A stretch of 64,000 bases of DNA, taken from Ornatilinea apprima. Its GTDB lineage: Bacteria; Chloroflexota; Anaerolineae; Anaerolineales; Anaerolineaceae. The number at the start of each line of letters is the position of its first letter. The stretch's first letter is position 1. A program made the translations under genes and the position numbers. Under the pieces are notes generated by a model. That model worked only from the letters and a program-made list of their open reading frames with translations, was not told where the DNA came from and did no database searches. This document shows positions 16,878-26,599 of this stretch, piece after piece. The stretch spans positions 1 to 64,000 of the forward strand of contig NZ_LGCL01000040.1 in NCBI RefSeq assembly GCF_001306115.1, read 5' to 3'.

Positions 16878-17981
16878 ATGCCTTCTAAAACCAATAAAGT
16901 TACACTTCAAGATGTGGCTGATCTGGCCGGGGTCTCATTAAAAACAGCCTCCAATGTAAAAAATGAATGGCCCTATGTCAGCGATCAGGTGCGCGCCAGG
17001 GTGAAGTCGGCTATGGAAACGCTGGGATACCGTCCTTCCCACATCGCGCGCAGCCTGGCCACCGGCAAATCCGACACCATTGGGGTGATTGTTCCTGATA
17101 TTTCCAATCCTTTCTTCAGCTCGGCCTTTCGGGGTTGTGAGGACACCTTATCGGCGCAGGGTTACAGCGCGTATTTGTGTAACATTGATGAAGATGTTGA
17201 AAAAGAAAAATATTACATCAACCTGTTGGTGGAACAGGGTGTTGATGGATTATTGTTGTGGGGTTCGCAGTTAGAGGCAGAGGAGATCGAAAAGGTGTTG
17301 ACCAACGCGGTTCCCACCGTTTCGATCGACGGTGTTGCTGAAAGCGGACCAGCCAACTTAAGCCTGATCCAGGTTGAAAACTATCAAGGCGCCCGCCAGG
17401 CGGTTGCCCACCTGATTGAAAAAGGCTATCGCACCGTCGCGCACATCGCCGGAACGCGGCAGCGACTGCCTGCCCGCCAGCGGCTCGCGGCCTACCGCGA
17501 TGTATTGGCTGAGAATGCAATTGATTATCGCCCCGAGCTGGTGGTCGAAGCATGGCCATCCATCGGCGGCGGCTATTTCGCTGGCCTGGAACTTTTGGAA
17601 AATCAGAAGCCCGATGCAGTTTTCTGTTATAACGATCTGACGGCAATTGGCTTGCTGACTGTGGCTGAGGAGAGGGGGCTGGTAGTCCCTGATGATCTGG
17701 CGATTGTGGGATTCGATGATATTTTACCGGCCGCGCTGGTCTCTCCCATGCTGACCACCGTTTCCATCAATCAATACGAACTTGGATGTTTCGCGGCCAA
17801 CCAGGTGTTAAGCCAAATTGCCAGTCCTTCTCAGGCATCGAGGCAGCTCGCTTTTCCAGCAGAGCTGGTTATTCGTGAATCCAGCCAAAAGCAGCGCTTT
17901 TCCATAGAAGAGCGCCGCGCGCTGCTGAAGAAGATCGCCTCATCACCCAGTGCCAACCTGACAGCACGCAAAAAATCGTGA
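16878..17981 (+). CDS. LacI-family repressor of the galactose operon
   Basis: A 367-residue regulator: helix-turn-helix [35 protein letters not shown], hinge [11 protein letters not shown] and a sugar-binding domain ([52 protein letters not shown]). It is slightly longer than usual because of a basic C-terminal tail of about 35 residues. It starts 14 bp after a duplicated palindromic operator and lies 43 bp before galT, so galactose control (GalR-like) is the natural inference. The effector has not been shown. Confidence 0.88.
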   Translation: MPSKTNKVTLQDVADLAGVSLKTASNVKNEWPYVSDQVRARVKSAMETLGYRPSHIARSLATGKSDTIGVIVPDISNPFFSSAFRGCEDTLSAQGYSAYLCNIDEDVEKEKYYINLLVEQGVDGLLLWGSQLEAEEIEKVLTNAVPTVSIDGVAESGPANLSLIQVENYQGARQAVAHLIEKGYRTVAHIAGTRQRLPARQRLAAYRDVLAENAIDYRPELVVEAWPSIGGGYFAGLELLENQKPDAVFCYNDLTAIGLLTVAEERGLVVPDDLAIVGFDDILPAALVSPMLTTVSINQYELGCFAANQVLSQIASPSQASRQLAFPAELVIRESSQKQRFSIEERRALLKKIASSPSANLTARKKS

Positions 17982-18024
17982 ACAAATTGCGCATCATCTT
18001 GAACGAGAGGAGTTATCGAACATT

Positions 18025-19098
18025 TTGAATCCCTCCATACCCGAACCATTCAATCCCAGCGAACACCCTCACCGACGCTTTAATCCCCTGACGGGGAATT
18101 ATGTTCTGGTATCTCCGCATCGCATGAAGCGGCCGTGGTTGGGGCAGGTAGAATCGCCGGCGCGAGTCCAATTACCCGAACACGACCCTGCTTGTTATTT
18201 ATGCCCGGGAAACGCGCGGGCGAATGGCGAAAGCATGCCGGAGTACACATCTACGCACGTTTTCACCAATGATTTTTCGGCGCTGCTGCCTGGACCGGTT
18301 TCCTTGGCTGACTCGGACTCGGAATTAATGGTTACCCAACCAGTTAAGGGCACCTGCCGGGTGATTTGTTTTTCTCCGCGCCACGATCTGACCCTGCCAG
18401 AGATGGGATTGCAAGAGATCGGAAATGTGATCCAAACCTGGGCGGAGCAGTACACCGATTTAGGGAAAGAGTACGCCTGGGTGCAGGTTTTTGAAAACAA
18501 GGGAGCGATCATGGGCTGCTCCAACCCTCACCCGCACGGGCAAGTCTGGGCGCAAGATACGCTGCCTACGGAAGTGGCCAAAGAAGACCAGAACCAGGTG
18601 GATTACTTCCGCCGCCGCCAGTCTGTGATGCTGATGGATTACCTGCGCATGGAGGAAGAAAGCGGCGAGCGGCTGGTTGCCAGCAACCGCTCGTGGGTTG
18701 GTTTGGTGCCTTTTTGGGCTGTTTGGCCTTTTGAACTGCTGCTGCTTCCCCGCCGGCATGTTCTCCGCTTTACCGACCTGACCCCCACGGAAAAAGAAGA
18801 TCTGGCGGATATTCTCAAACGCCTGCTGACGCGTTACGACAATTTATTCCAGACATCGTTTCCATATTCAATGGGCTGGCACGGCGCGCCGTTCCTGCCG
18901 GGTGATTTCACTCACTGGCAGCTGCACGCCCATTTTTACCCACCGTTATTGAGGTCCGCGGCCGTGAAGAAATTCATGGTCGGTTATGAGATGATGGCTG
19001 AGCCGCAGCGAGACCTGACCGCCGAACAGGCGGCAGAATGGCTGCGCAGGGTATCGGAAGTGCACTACAAACAGGTGAATGCTACACCCCAATACTAA
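18025..19098 (+). CDS. galT: Galactose-1-phosphate uridylyltransferase
   Basis: A 357-residue enzyme of the Leloir pathway that exchanges UMP between UDP-glucose and galactose 1-phosphate. Conserved features are [18 protein letters not shown] near the N-terminus, the Cys pair CYLCPG, the active-site stretch [13 protein letters not shown] with the nucleophilic His, and the C-terminal [13 protein letters not shown]. The only start that keeps the N-terminal motif is TTG 18025, with GAGGAG about 12 nt upstream, a slightly long spacing. It sits between the repressor and galK. Confidence 0.95.
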   Translation: MNPSIPEPFNPSEHPHRRFNPLTGNYVLVSPHRMKRPWLGQVESPARVQLPEHDPACYLCPGNARANGESMPEYTSTHVFTNDFSALLPGPVSLADSDSELMVTQPVKGTCRVICFSPRHDLTLPEMGLQEIGNVIQTWAEQYTDLGKEYAWVQVFENKGAIMGCSNPHPHGQVWAQDTLPTEVAKEDQNQVDYFRRRQSVMLMDYLRMEEESGERLVASNRSWVGLVPFWAVWPFELLLLPRRHVLRFTDLTPTEKEDLADILKRLLTRYDNLFQTSFPYSMGWHGAPFLPGDFTHWQLHAHFYPPLLRSAAVKKFMVGYEMMAEPQRDLTAEQAAEWLRRVSEVHYKQVNATPQY

Positions 19099-19115
19099 GG
19101 ATATGAATAACCGCG

Positions 19116-20276
19116 ATGCAAAATCAATCTCCCTTTGAATCGGTAAAAACGGCATTTGAACGGATATATGTTGAGAAACCAGCTTTTGTTGTGCGGGCCC
19201 CTGGCCGTGTGAATTTAGTCGGTGAGCACACAGATTATAACGATGGATTTGTGTTTCCGATGGCAATTGACAGTGGTGTGTGGATCGCCCTGCGGCCGCG
19301 CGTGGATCGCAAGGTGGTTATTCAATCGTTGGATTTTAATGAAACCATTGCATTTGATCTGCTTCAACTCGAAGCCGAAAAGCCGGTTAAGCCAGCGGAG
19401 TATATGAAAGGGGTTGCCTGGGCTTTGACGCAGGCGGGGTATGACTTGACTGGTTTTGAAGGCTGCATGCAGGGGAATGTGCCCATCGGCGCGGGGCTTT
19501 CATCTTCCGCCGCGCTGGAAGTGGCAACCGCGCGCGCTTTCGCTGTGGTTTCAGGATTTTCCTGGGATGCCGCGCGCATGGCTCAACTCAGCCAGAAAGC
19601 TGAAAACGAATGGGTGGGTATGAACTGCGGCATTATGGATCAGATGATTTCCGCCGCGGGCAAGGCTGGCAGCGCGTTATTAATCGACTGCCGAACTTTG
19701 GAATTTGAAGTGGCCCCAATTCCTTCCAACGCTGTTGTGGTTGTGCTGGATACCAGCACTCGGCGCGGACTGGTCGATTCGGCCTACAACGAGCGGCGCG
19801 CGCAATGTGAGGCCGCGGCGCGTTACTTTGACGTAAAGGCTTTGAGAGACGTCAGCGTTGAGCGCCTGCTGGCTGAAGGCTCCGGGCTGGACCAGGTAAC
19901 CTTTCGCCGGGCGCGGCACATTGTTACCGAAAACGCGCGCACGCTGGAAGCCAAGCAGGCCATGCAAGCGGATGACGCGGCCTGGCTGGGGCGTTTAATG
20001 AAAGCCAGCCATGCCAGTTTGCGCGATGATTTTGAAGTTTCCAGCCCGGCTCTGGATACCATGGTTGACCTTGCGAATGATTTCAGGGGCTGCTTTGGCG
20101 CGCGGATGACGGGTGCGGGCTTTGGAGGTTGCGCGGTGGCATTGGTGGATCGCAATAAGGCTGAGCGGTTTGTCAATTACATCTCCCCGGCGTACCGGCA
20201 CGCCACTGGAAACAGCCCACAAATCTATGTCACCCAGCCCGCTGAAGGGGCTTCGGTGGTCGAGGAGCGCGGATAA
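19116..20276 (+). CDS. galK: Galactokinase
   Basis: A 386-residue GHMP kinase that makes galactose 1-phosphate from galactose and ATP. Signature RAPGRVNLVGEHTDYNDGFVFPMAID is the galactose-binding site, VPIGAGLSSSAALEVA is the ATP-binding GHMP loop, and MTGAGFGGCAVALV is the third conserved motif. It starts 17 bp after galT. galE and galM are not in the window. An 11-bp hairpin follows the stop. Confidence 0.96.
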   Translation: MQNQSPFESVKTAFERIYVEKPAFVVRAPGRVNLVGEHTDYNDGFVFPMAIDSGVWIALRPRVDRKVVIQSLDFNETIAFDLLQLEAEKPVKPAEYMKGVAWALTQAGYDLTGFEGCMQGNVPIGAGLSSSAALEVATARAFAVVSGFSWDAARMAQLSQKAENEWVGMNCGIMDQMISAAGKAGSALLIDCRTLEFEVAPIPSNAVVVVLDTSTRRGLVDSAYNERRAQCEAAARYFDVKALRDVSVERLLAEGSGLDQVTFRRARHIVTENARTLEAKQAMQADDAAWLGRLMKASHASLRDDFEVSSPALDTMVDLANDFRGCFGARMTGAGFGGCAVALVDRNKAERFVNYISPAYRHATGNSPQIYVTQPAEGASVVEERG

Positions 20277-20307
20277 TCCGCCTAATGACAGGGATCTAAT
20301 TAACAAT

Positions 20308-20345
20308 CCCGCCCAGCCGGACAGATGAGGTTCAGGCTGGGCGGG
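20308..20345. terminator. Stem-loop between convergent galK and degV
   Basis: CCCGCCCAGCC (20308-20318) pairs perfectly with GGCTGGGCGGG (20335-20345) around a 16-nt loop. The plus strand continues in A7, so a U tract is only weak on either transcript (ATTGTTAATTA on the minus side). It probably terminates degV and blocks read-through from galK. Confidence 0.7.
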
Positions 20346-20369
20346 AAAAAAATTACAGAAAACCGGAAA

Positions 20370-21227
20370 TTATTCGATGTCACCGGCCATAAAGGCCAGG
20401 CTGATAGTGCCGGGGCCAACGTGCGCGCCCACGACCGGGCTGACGAAGGTAAGAATGCTCTCAACAGGATTGAAGTGTTTGTCCACGCGTTTTTTGAAAT
20501 TGCTGGCGATTTCGGGGATGCCAGCGTGAAAAACCGATAGGCGGACCGGCTTCCGGCCGCCGATTCTGGATTCAACCAGCTGCACCAGACGGTCCATGGC
20601 TTTGCGCTGCGAAATTACGCTGCCCACCGCTTCAATTTTTCCGTCTCGAATTTCCAGAATGGGTTTAAGATTGAGAGCGGTGCCCATCAGGCGTTTGGCG
20701 GTGTTAATGCGCCCACCGCGATGCAAGAATTCCAGCGTGTCGACTGAAAAATAAACTCCAATGTGGTCGTAAGCCTTCTTCGCGATGGTTTTGCATTCGG
20801 CCAGACTGGCTCCAGCCTGAGCGGCGCGCGCCACGGTGAGCACCTGGAATCCCAACGCCATCGAGACCAGACGGGTTTCCATCACCTCTACCCGATCGGT
20901 TTTCAGGTTGATCTTCGCCTGCCGGGCAGATTCAACACTGGCCGAAAGACCGCCGGAGATGGGCAAAACCAGAACGTCCTGACCGGCATCCAGCAGGCGG
21001 CGGTAGGCTTCTTCATATTCGTGGACGGATGTCTGGCTGGTTGATGGTAGCGTGTCGGAATGAGCCAGTTTCTCATAGAAGGTGTCGGCTTTGATGTCGA
21101 CTCCGTCGCGGTAGACGGCGTCGCCCCACAAGAGCGTCAGGGGGATGACGTCGATGGGGTGTTGGTCGACAAGTTCCTGGGGAAGGTAGGCACTGCTATC
21201 GGTTAAGATGGTTACATTGGATGACAT
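20370..21227 (-). CDS. degV: DegV-family fatty-acid-binding protein
   Basis: A 285-residue cytoplasmic protein of the DegV/FakB family, which binds a fatty acid between two alpha/beta domains and presents it to a fatty acid kinase. Motifs: VTILTDSSAYLPQELV, DVIPLTLLWGD, the loop STSQTSVHEYEEAYR, and LPISGGLSASVESAR. The C-terminal part has VDTLEFLHRGGRI and GAHVGPGTISLAFM, both typical. No FakA kinase is nearby. It lies downstream of the NusG-type gene but with 137 bp between them. Confidence 0.9.
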   Translation of the reverse strand: MSSNVTILTDSSAYLPQELVDQHPIDVIPLTLLWGDAVYRDGVDIKADTFYEKLAHSDTLPSTSQTSVHEYEEAYRRLLDAGQDVLVLPISGGLSASVESARQAKINLKTDRVEVMETRLVSMALGFQVLTVARAAQAGASLAECKTIAKKAYDHIGVYFSVDTLEFLHRGGRINTAKRLMGTALNLKPILEIRDGKIEAVGSVISQRKAMDRLVQLVESRIGGRKPVRLSVFHAGIPEIASNFKKRVDKHFNPVESILTFVSPVVGAHVGPGTISLAFMAGDIE

Positions 21228-21364
21228 AAAATAACTCCTGATAGGATTTTACCAACAAGCGTTCATCATGAAGATGATGAAAGATAGCAAAAGGTTATAC
21301 AGATTGGTCATCGGGTCTGAAGCCCCTTATAAACCCGTGAAAAAGGGTAAAACGTTGCAGAAGG

Positions 21365-21886
21365 TCAGCTGCGTTTCTTGGGGGGCAGCCGTTTAATGCT
21401 ACCGGCGTCCATTTCAACAGGAAGGCCCTGGTATGAGCTGAGCATTTTCAATAAGATTTTGACGCGCTGTGTGCCGGGAATGCGCGTGTCAAAAATTGCC
21501 TCGTAGCCTTTGAATGGCCCGCTCTCCACGCGGACGGGATCCCCGGAGGATAAGCCGTCAAACAACTCGCCGCCCGCCGCTTCGATTTCGCTCACACGCT
21601 GGCGAATGGCCGCGATCAGGTTATCGGGAATGACGGCTGGTTCGCCCCCAAATGAAACCAAACCGCTGCCGTAGGGCATGAAGTTTAATTCTGAAAGGCC
21701 GGTTTCTTCAATGTCCGCGCAGATAAACAAATACCCAGGGAAATAAGGGCGAATCTTGCGGGCGCGTGGGTTTACCGGTTGAACGCGAATTCGGGGGTAA
21801 AATGCTTCGTGCTCTTTTCGGAGCAGTTGTTGATAAAGCGCGTCTTCCTTATGCGGGTGACTGCGCATAGCATACCAATGTTTCAT
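21365..21886 (-). CDS. NusG paralogue, RfaH/LoaP-type antiterminator
   Basis: A 173-residue protein. The NGN domain (HWYAMRSHPHKEDALYQQLLRKEHEAFYPRIRVQP, RPYFPGYLFICADIEE) contacts RNA polymerase. The C-terminal KOW motif is GDPVRVESGPFKGYEAIFDTR. The extended NGN and the missing acidic N-terminus distinguish it from housekeeping NusG. Specialised paralogues of this kind prevent premature termination in long surface-polysaccharide operons and usually act on a leader of that operon. In this window the structured leader before the Wzz-type gene at 63180 is a candidate target, though it is 41 kb away. Confidence 0.82.
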   Translation of the reverse strand: MKHWYAMRSHPHKEDALYQQLLRKEHEAFYPRIRVQPVNPRARKIRPYFPGYLFICADIEETGLSELNFMPYGSGLVSFGGEPAVIPDNLIAAIRQRVSEIEAAGGELFDGLSSGDPVRVESGPFKGYEAIFDTRIPGTQRVKILLKMLSSYQGLPVEMDAGSIKRLPPKKRS

Positions 21887-22011
21887 AAGCCTTGATTACC
21901 TGATGTCTCTGTCTCGTGTGAGGTTATCATTCTAACATAATTGAAGAAAAACAATCGACATGAATCATGGGTGAAAATTACCCACTTCAAGATGAAAATC
22001 CGCTGCTCATT

Positions 22012-22029
22012 TTCCAATTATAATTGGAA
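22012..22029. promoter_or_regulatory. Perfect 18-bp palindrome containing a -10 hexamer
   Basis: TTCCAATTATAATTGGAA is a perfect palindrome, and its centre holds TATAAT (22019-22024) 35 bp before ATG 22060. A second inverted repeat, GGGT...ACCC (21970-21983), lies just upstream. Together they look like an operator over the promoter of the glycosyltransferase cluster. No regulator can be named. Confidence 0.45.
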
Positions 22030-22059
22030 GATACATTGGCAATCCGGTTAAAAACGACC

Positions 22060-24672
22060 ATGACAGTTCAGAAAGCAAAGCAACCCATTCTAACCCCTCC
22101 ATGCCTGGCAGGCTTCTTCTTTTTGTCTGCTATTGAAAGCCTGGTTTGTGGGTGGGCGCTGCTTCAAATTCCAGGGGACTCGGACAACGCGGTCTTCGCG
22201 GGCTTATCTCTGCCGCGCTTGCTGGTCTTGCTGGTGTTGGCTGCCGGTTTTCTCATCACCCTCTGGCTGGCTTTTCTTTCCGTGAAGCGCGGGTCGTTTT
22301 CGAACGCCTTTTTCCAATTTCTGCAAAACAACAACCGCTCCTTGTGGGCCTTTTTAGGGCTTTTCACCCTGCTGATGTGGCTGGCGGTGTTCATGCCGGG
22401 TTATCGAGCAGGAGATTACTTTGCTTATTTTGAACGCTTGAAACCTTTGTTCACCTGGCTCTTTCTGGTATCGCTGCAGTTTCTGTTGATCTTGAGTTTG
22501 CAGAGCCTTCGCGCCACAGGCGCGGATCGTCTGCCCATTGGCGCGGGCAGGTTTTTTCGATTATCTCTGGTGTTTATTTCCGGCTTTTTGGCTGTCTATA
22601 TTCTGATCGCGGTAACGCGCTGGGGGATTTCGCCGATTGTGCAGTTTTGGGAGAAAGCCGGGGTTCCCATTTTGCCCGGGCAGGTCTGGTTTGCCTGGCT
22701 GGCCGCGATTGGATTCTTATGGCTGGCGAATATCAGCGAGATGAAGGGATGGAAGTTTGCGGCAAAGAATCCGTGGGTAGATCTGACCCTCTTCCTTTTG
22801 ATTTGGGCAGCAAGCGCGTTTCTTTGGGTCAGCGAGCCGATGCAGTTCAATCACTTCAACCCGGGGCCTTTCCCGCCCAACAACCAATACTATCCCAACT
22901 CGGATGCCGAGACCTATGACCTGGCCGCTCAAAAAGCCTTGATTGGAGTCAATCCCGGCTATGTGGATAAGCCGCTGTATTCCACTCTGCTGTTGGGGCT
23001 GCACCTGATCGCCGATCAGGATGCCAAACTCATTCTGGATCTTCAAACCGCGCTGCTGGCGGTTTTCCCGGCGGTTTTGTATTTGATTGGGACCCGTTTT
23101 CATAACCGATCGGCCGGCTTGCTGGCCGCGCTGCTGGCCAATTTCAAAGAGATCAACGCCATTCAGGCGCAAATGCTTATCTGGAAAACTGCCACGCCCA
23201 AACTGATGATGAGTGAGTTTACCAACACGGTTCTGCTGGCTTTGCTGGTTCTATTCTTGTGGCAGTGGTTCACTGGGAAACAGAAGGTGAGTCTCTCCGC
23301 GCTGGCAGTTGGCGGAGTGCTGGGATTGGCCGTGCTCATCCGGCATAACAACTGGCTGTTTTTACCACTGGTGATTGTTTTTTCTCTGGTTGTTTTTTGG
23401 AAACAGAAGAAGAGATGGCTGGTCAACGCGGCCTTGTTTACGGCCATGTTGTTTGGCACGGTGGCACCCTGGATGGTCTACTCTTACCAGAACTATGGAC
23501 AGGCGCTGCCGTTTATGACCGCGCTGCGCGGGGCTGTATTGGAGGAACGCATCAATCCGCTGCTTGATCAGGCCACGCCCACGCCTGCACCAGAGCCGAC
23601 CTCTCTGAACAGTGCAGATGTACATGGAAAACTGGCCGCGCTGGTGCCCGCGCAAGACACTACCGGAGACGCGAATGAAAACCCAACGGCTGTGATTCTT
23701 CACCCGGTGATTGACGCAATTGTGCGACACTTTTTCCATAACTTGATCAGCACCGCCTTCACTCTGCCGGTAACACCGGTGATGGATGATCTTGAAACCA
23801 CATTCCGCTCCAGCGCGGTTGCTTCCTTATGGGATGTGGAATGGTCCGGCCGGCTGACGATGGTTCAAGTTGGGCTGTTGATGGCCAATCTGGTAATTGT
23901 CTGCGCGGGCATCGCGTGGTCTTTCCAGCGCTGGCGATGGGCGGGCTTGATTCCGCTGGTGATCAATCTGGCGTATAACTTTGCCACGGCGTTCGCGACC
24001 ACATCGGGGGGGCGTTACCTTGTGCCGGTGGACTGGGTGTTTTACCTCTACTTCGCCTTTGGGATGGTTGTTTTGCTGGCCTTCCTGTTTGATGCATTGC
24101 TGGGCGCGAAAATGGTGCAGTTGGAGGCGGAAACCCCAACCCAGACCAGCGCCCCGGCTCGTCGCGGGTATTGGGCGCATGGTTTGCTGGCGCTGCTGTT
24201 CTTGCTGGTGGGGGCAACCCCGGCCCTGGGAATGTCTGGATTTTCCCAACGCTACCCGGTTCTGACGCAAGCTGAGATTGTGGACCGCATTCTCCTCGCG
24301 AACTCCAGCCTCAACATGCAGCCACTGCAGCCTTTTGTCTCTGCGCTTGAGCAGGGAGAATTAGAGGTCCGTTATGGGCGGCTGTTGTACCCAAAATACC
24401 TGGATTATCAGGATGACCACTCGAACGAACCGGATATTGCGGGCTGGAAAGAAAACAAGCCGTCGCTGGTTTTCAATCTCATCGGCAGCCAGGAAGATTT
24501 TCGCTGGGGGCGGCTGGTGCTGCCGCAGCCCCCGGAACCCATTCCCGGCGGGCCAGACGCCGTGATTTTTACCTGCCCGAATCTGGAGGTCCACGCCCTG
24601 GTCATCCTGGATGAACAGCCTCCGAGAGTGATTGTTAGGCCGGACTGGCCGGACATTGATTGTGATTCATAA
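22060..24672 (+). CDS. Large GT-C-type membrane glycosyltransferase-like protein
   Basis: An 870-residue protein (882 if TTG 22024 is used) with more than a dozen hydrophobic helices and a soluble C-terminal part of about 140 residues. The central region DAETYDLAAQKALIGVNPGYVDKPLYSTLLLGLHLI resembles the first external loop of GT39/ArnT-like enzymes, where an acidic residue binds the lipid-linked donor. Such enzymes move sugars from polyprenyl-phosphate to proteins or glycans outside the membrane. The family call rests on general layout only. It is followed 2 bp later by the first of three tandem paralogues. Confidence 0.6.
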   Translation: MTVQKAKQPILTPPCLAGFFFLSAIESLVCGWALLQIPGDSDNAVFAGLSLPRLLVLLVLAAGFLITLWLAFLSVKRGSFSNAFFQFLQNNNRSLWAFLGLFTLLMWLAVFMPGYRAGDYFAYFERLKPLFTWLFLVSLQFLLILSLQSLRATGADRLPIGAGRFFRLSLVFISGFLAVYILIAVTRWGISPIVQFWEKAGVPILPGQVWFAWLAAIGFLWLANISEMKGWKFAAKNPWVDLTLFLLIWAASAFLWVSEPMQFNHFNPGPFPPNNQYYPNSDAETYDLAAQKALIGVNPGYVDKPLYSTLLLGLHLIADQDAKLILDLQTALLAVFPAVLYLIGTRFHNRSAGLLAALLANFKEINAIQAQMLIWKTATPKLMMSEFTNTVLLALLVLFLWQWFTGKQKVSLSALAVGGVLGLAVLIRHNNWLFLPLVIVFSLVVFWKQKKRWLVNAALFTAMLFGTVAPWMVYSYQNYGQALPFMTALRGAVLEERINPLLDQATPTPAPEPTSLNSADVHGKLAALVPAQDTTGDANENPTAVILHPVIDAIVRHFFHNLISTAFTLPVTPVMDDLETTFRSSAVASLWDVEWSGRLTMVQVGLLMANLVIVCAGIAWSFQRWRWAGLIPLVINLAYNFATAFATTSGGRYLVPVDWVFYLYFAFGMVVLLAFLFDALLGAKMVQLEAETPTQTSAPARRGYWAHGLLALLFLLVGATPALGMSGFSQRYPVLTQAEIVDRILLANSSLNMQPLQPFVSALEQGELEVRYGRLLYPKYLDYQDDHSNEPDIAGWKENKPSLVFNLIGSQEDFRWGRLVLPQPPEPIPGGPDAVIFTCPNLEVHALVILDEQPPRVIVRPDWPDIDCDS

Positions 24673-24674
24673 TC

Positions 24675-26561
24675 ATGATGAAGCTGATTAGCCAGATCAA
24701 AATCTTCTTTCGAGACCATCCTCGCTTGTTGAACGGGTTGGTGGTTTTGGCTTTTCTTCTTTACGGCATCCAGTCAGTTTACTTCGCATACACGCTCGAC
24801 GTAACCATGGATGAAGGCACCTACCTGATGAAAGGGGTGTTGTTCTGGCGGGGCGATTACACTCCCTTCCAGGATTATGGTCCCTGGATGAATAAGATGC
24901 CGCTGGCGTTTCTTGTACCTGGGGCGGCTCAGATGATCTTTCACCCGGGGCTGCTAACCGGCCGGCTGTTTTCTGTCTGTTTGAACGTGTGGATGCTGCT
25001 GGGTTTATGGCTGGTTACGCGCCGGCTGGCCGGAAAGGGCTGGGCGGCGCTTATGGTTTGGGCGTTGGCGCTCAATTCTGGCGGAATCGCGGTCTATTCC
25101 ACGGCTACCTCTCAGGTGCAGGTGGCGGCTTTGCTGGCCTGGTCTTTGGCGGCCGGGCTGGGAAAAGACCGCAAGTTGTGGCAAATTCTGGCTGGCGCGG
25201 CGCTTGCCTGTCTGGTAGTTTTGATTCGCCAGAATATGCTGCCGCTGATCCCCATTTTCATTCTGTATGCTTTTTGGCAGCAAGGCAAAAAGCCAGGTTG
25301 GCTTTCGCTGCTGGTCTCTATTGTGATCTTTGGCGGGGTTCATCTGTATTACTGGCCGAACATTATGCGGATTTGGGCCCCGTGGATGCCGGCTGGGTTG
25401 ACCCGCTTGATTCTGGGAGAAGAATTTTTAATTGGCGCGGTCTCGCAAAACGTGCACCCGGTGGATTTTGGATTTTGGACGCGGGCTTACGCGTTTTTTG
25501 AGAGCTACCGTATCCATGCCTTTTTGCTGGTTGGGCTGCTGATCGCGGCGGTGTATTGGCCGAAACGCAGCCAATGGAAGGATGACGTGCGGTATAAAGA
25601 CGCTGTCTTTCTGGGCGTTTTCTTTGGGATAACATGGGCCGCTCACCTGTGGGCTTCTGTGCTGCAAGATGCCTGTGTTTTTTGTTATTCTGGTTACATC
25701 TCGTTTTTTAGCCCGGCCGGGTTGCTATTCGTTGCGCTGGTATTCGATTCCGCGCCGCGCAAAGCTCCGCGTTGGAAAGAAGCCCTGGGCTGGTTGGCAA
25801 TGGCGTTTGTGTTCGCCGGTTTTGGTTACGCAGGATACCGCGATTTATTCCATTGGGTGCCCCATCTTCAGGTACCAAGGATGCGCGATTTACGCTTTTT
25901 ACCCGGTACGCTGGAGCTGTGGCGGCTGCTCTCCAATAAGTATAATTGGAGTTTCGACCTGCTGGAACGGCTTCTTCCGGCGCTATGGATGTTAGGGATT
26001 GGCCTGATTGTGTTGGGACTGTCAGCAGTGATCTACCATGTGTATCGAAAGAAGACTGGTGAATCTTCGCTAACCTGGCTGTTCAGCGTGTTGAGCCTGA
26101 TTTTGCTGGTGATCCTGTCTATTTTTCCCATCCCTGGCGGTGGCAGAAATCAGGTCGTGTGTGGCGAGAATGTCATTGCCAGTCATGAACAGGTTGGGCG
26201 CTATCTGGCTGAGCGGGTGGAACCGGGGTCGCTGGTCTATTGGGAAAACGATGTCTCTCCACTGCCACTGCTATCCATACCAGGGGTGAGGATTTTCCCG
26301 GCGCAGCTCGACCACGACTTTAACCGCCTGAAAGGCGGGAATACTGACCTGCTGCACCGGTATGGGTACTGGAATGATGAGCTGGCCTGGCAATGGAGCC
26401 AGCAGGCCGATTACCTGCTGGTGGCTGACCGGATGCTGGGCGCGCTGGAGGACAATGGGCAAATTACCGCGGAGTTTCGTCAAATTGGAATCACACCAAA
26501 GGTGGCAAACTGCCGCCCCAATTCCTCTATTCACATCTTTGCCAGGGTAGACCAGCCTTAG
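24675..26561 (+). CDS. Tandem GT-C glycosyltransferase paralogue 1
   Basis: A 628-residue membrane protein with about 11 helices. The first loop has TMDEGTYLMKGVLFWRGDYTPFQDYGPWMNKMPLAF, the Asp-Glu containing motif of GT39/PMT-type glycosyltransferases that use polyprenyl-phosphate sugars. The soluble end includes VVCGENVIASHEQVGRYLAERV and LVYWENDVSPLPLL, shared with the next two genes. It starts 2 bp after the preceding gene. Acceptor and sugar are unknown. Confidence 0.75.
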   Translation: MMKLISQIKIFFRDHPRLLNGLVVLAFLLYGIQSVYFAYTLDVTMDEGTYLMKGVLFWRGDYTPFQDYGPWMNKMPLAFLVPGAAQMIFHPGLLTGRLFSVCLNVWMLLGLWLVTRRLAGKGWAALMVWALALNSGGIAVYSTATSQVQVAALLAWSLAAGLGKDRKLWQILAGAALACLVVLIRQNMLPLIPIFILYAFWQQGKKPGWLSLLVSIVIFGGVHLYYWPNIMRIWAPWMPAGLTRLILGEEFLIGAVSQNVHPVDFGFWTRAYAFFESYRIHAFLLVGLLIAAVYWPKRSQWKDDVRYKDAVFLGVFFGITWAAHLWASVLQDACVFCYSGYISFFSPAGLLFVALVFDSAPRKAPRWKEALGWLAMAFVFAGFGYAGYRDLFHWVPHLQVPRMRDLRFLPGTLELWRLLSNKYNWSFDLLERLLPALWMLGIGLIVLGLSAVIYHVYRKKTGESSLTWLFSVLSLILLVILSIFPIPGGGRNQVVCGENVIASHEQVGRYLAERVEPGSLVYWENDVSPLPLLSIPGVRIFPAQLDHDFNRLKGGNTDLLHRYGYWNDELAWQWSQQADYLLVADRMLGALEDNGQITAEFRQIGITPKVANCRPNSSIHIFARVDQP

Positions 26562-26599
26562 CGCAATTCAACTAACCACCATTTGGAAGCCATGTACTT

